Below are positions 9,859 to 10,162 of a DNA stretch of 10,162 bases, piece after piece. Position 1 is the first letter of the stretch. Each line of letters opens with the position of its first letter. Position numbers and translations under genes: made by a program. Below the pieces are notes generated by a model. It saw only the letters and a program-made list of their open reading frames with translations. It made no database searches and was not told the origin of the DNA. Source of the stretch: DATJGR01 sp035494855 (GTDB lineage: Bacteria; Pseudomonadota; Gammaproteobacteria; Pseudomonadales; Azotimanducaceae); contig DATJGR010000307.1 of assembly GCA_035494855.1 (NCBI GenBank), positions 1 through 10,162 on the forward strand, written 5' to 3'.

Positions 9859-10162
9859 ACGTCAGTCAGGTCCCGCCCGACCAGCCACTCAGAGTGATCA
9901 TCGGCGCGGGCTCGCAGTCCTATCCCGGTTGGATCGCCACTCAGAAGGAACAGTTGGACCTCGCGCGTAGCGACGATTGGGCCGCGAGTTTCCGGACCCG
10001 CCCGGTCGACGCGTTCCTGTGCGAGCACGTGTGGGAGCATCTTTCGGAAGCGGACGCGCGCCTCGCCGCGTCGTTGTGCTTCAGGTATCTGCGACCGGGC
10101 GGGTATCTGCGTTGCGCGGTGCCGGACGGCAACTTTCCAGACGCTGCATACCAACAGCTGGT
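9852..10162 (+). CDS. Predicted class I SAM-dependent methyltransferase, N-terminal part (cut by window edge)
   Basis: The frame is open from the GTG at 9852 to the window end (103 codons plus two bases), with no stop. It has the outline of a Rossmann-fold methyltransferase: a first strand and glycine motif LRVIIGAGSQSYPGW (residues 13-27), then VDAFLCEHVWEHLSEADAR (52-70) and LRPGGYLRCAVPDGNFPD (80-97). The pairing of EHVWEH with LRPGGYLRxAVPDG is typical of small predicted SAM-dependent methyltransferases of unknown substrate. I see no membrane segment or signal peptide, so it is probably cytoplasmic. It lies 6 bases after the nuoN stop, in the same frame as nuoN, without a Shine-Dalgarno sequence, which suggests reinitiation after nuoN. 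An alternative GTG at 9894 would remove part of the first strand and is less likely. It is not a known complex I subunit; a link to the enzyme is speculation from position only. The substrate cannot be inferred. Confidence 0.75.
   Translation, partial: MIDVSQVPPDQPLRVIIGAGSQSYPGWIATQKEQLDLARSDDWAASFRTRPVDAFLCEHVWEHLSEADARLAASLCFRYLRPGGYLRCAVPDGNFPDAAYQQL

Noticed and set aside
9843..9900. Transcription terminator after nuoN
   Set aside because: The only inverted repeat is 5 bp long and is not followed by a T-run; the next gene starts within it.
8351..9970. Plus-strand open frame (539 codons) running through nuoN and past its stop
   Set aside because: Extremely Arg-rich translation; a shadow frame of nuoN that continues by chance into the methyltransferase region.
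8892..10154. Minus-strand open frame (420 codons) spanning nuoN and the region after it
   Set aside because: Low-complexity Arg/His/Gln/Asp composition with no motifs. The plus strand of 9852-10162 gives a clear methyltransferase pattern instead, so no gene is called on the minus strand.

Overview
This window is the downstream part of a respiratory complex I (proton-pumping NADH:quinone oxidoreductase, NDH-1) operon. All genes are on the + strand, in the order nuoG (5' end missing), nuoH, nuoI, nuoJ, nuoK, nuoL, nuoM, nuoN. The last ~310 bases hold the start of a SAM-dependent methyltransferase-like gene that runs off the right edge. The DNA is GC-rich, with strong G/C third-position bias and GTG start codons for three of the seven visible nuo starts and for the methyltransferase. 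I see no mobile element, tRNA, rRNA, CRISPR array or non-coding stretch over 300 bases.

Organism: the protein sequences resemble the Escherichia coli-type complex I much more than the typical alpha/beta-proteobacterial (mitochondria-like) type. NuoG has the long form with the extra N7 cluster, and NuoI, NuoJ, NuoK, NuoL, NuoM and NuoN follow remembered E. coli sequences nearly column for column, with functional residues at the same or almost the same numbers. Together with high GC this suggests a high-GC proteobacterium, either a gammaproteobacterium or another lineage carrying the gamma-type enzyme. I cannot name the genus from this window.

Layout: nuoG (1-2589) is the peripheral-arm iron-sulfur subunit. 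nuoH (2592-3608) is the quinone-chamber membrane subunit and nuoI (3612-4160) carries clusters N6a/N6b. nuoJ (4157-4657) and nuoK (4661-4969) are small membrane subunits. nuoL (4974-6821), nuoM (6832-8397) and nuoN (8394-9845) are the three antiporter-like proton-channel subunits. Gaps are -4 to +10 bases, and most Shine-Dalgarno sequences lie inside the 3' end of the preceding gene, so one polycistronic, translationally coupled transcript is likely. The promoter and nuoA-nuoF must lie to the left of the window.

Function: electrons from NADH (NuoE/F, off-window) pass along Fe-S clusters in NuoG and NuoI to quinone bound near NuoH. The released energy drives proton translocation through the axis NuoH-NuoJ-NuoK-NuoN-NuoM-NuoL. 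The key membrane Glu/Lys residues and the cluster ligands that fall in the window are all intact, so the enzyme looks functional. The only non-canonical element is the methyltransferase-like gene, which begins 6 bases after the nuoN stop in the same reading frame. I found no undescribed system here. The findings are modest and mostly concern gene junctions and the likely evolutionary type of the complex.
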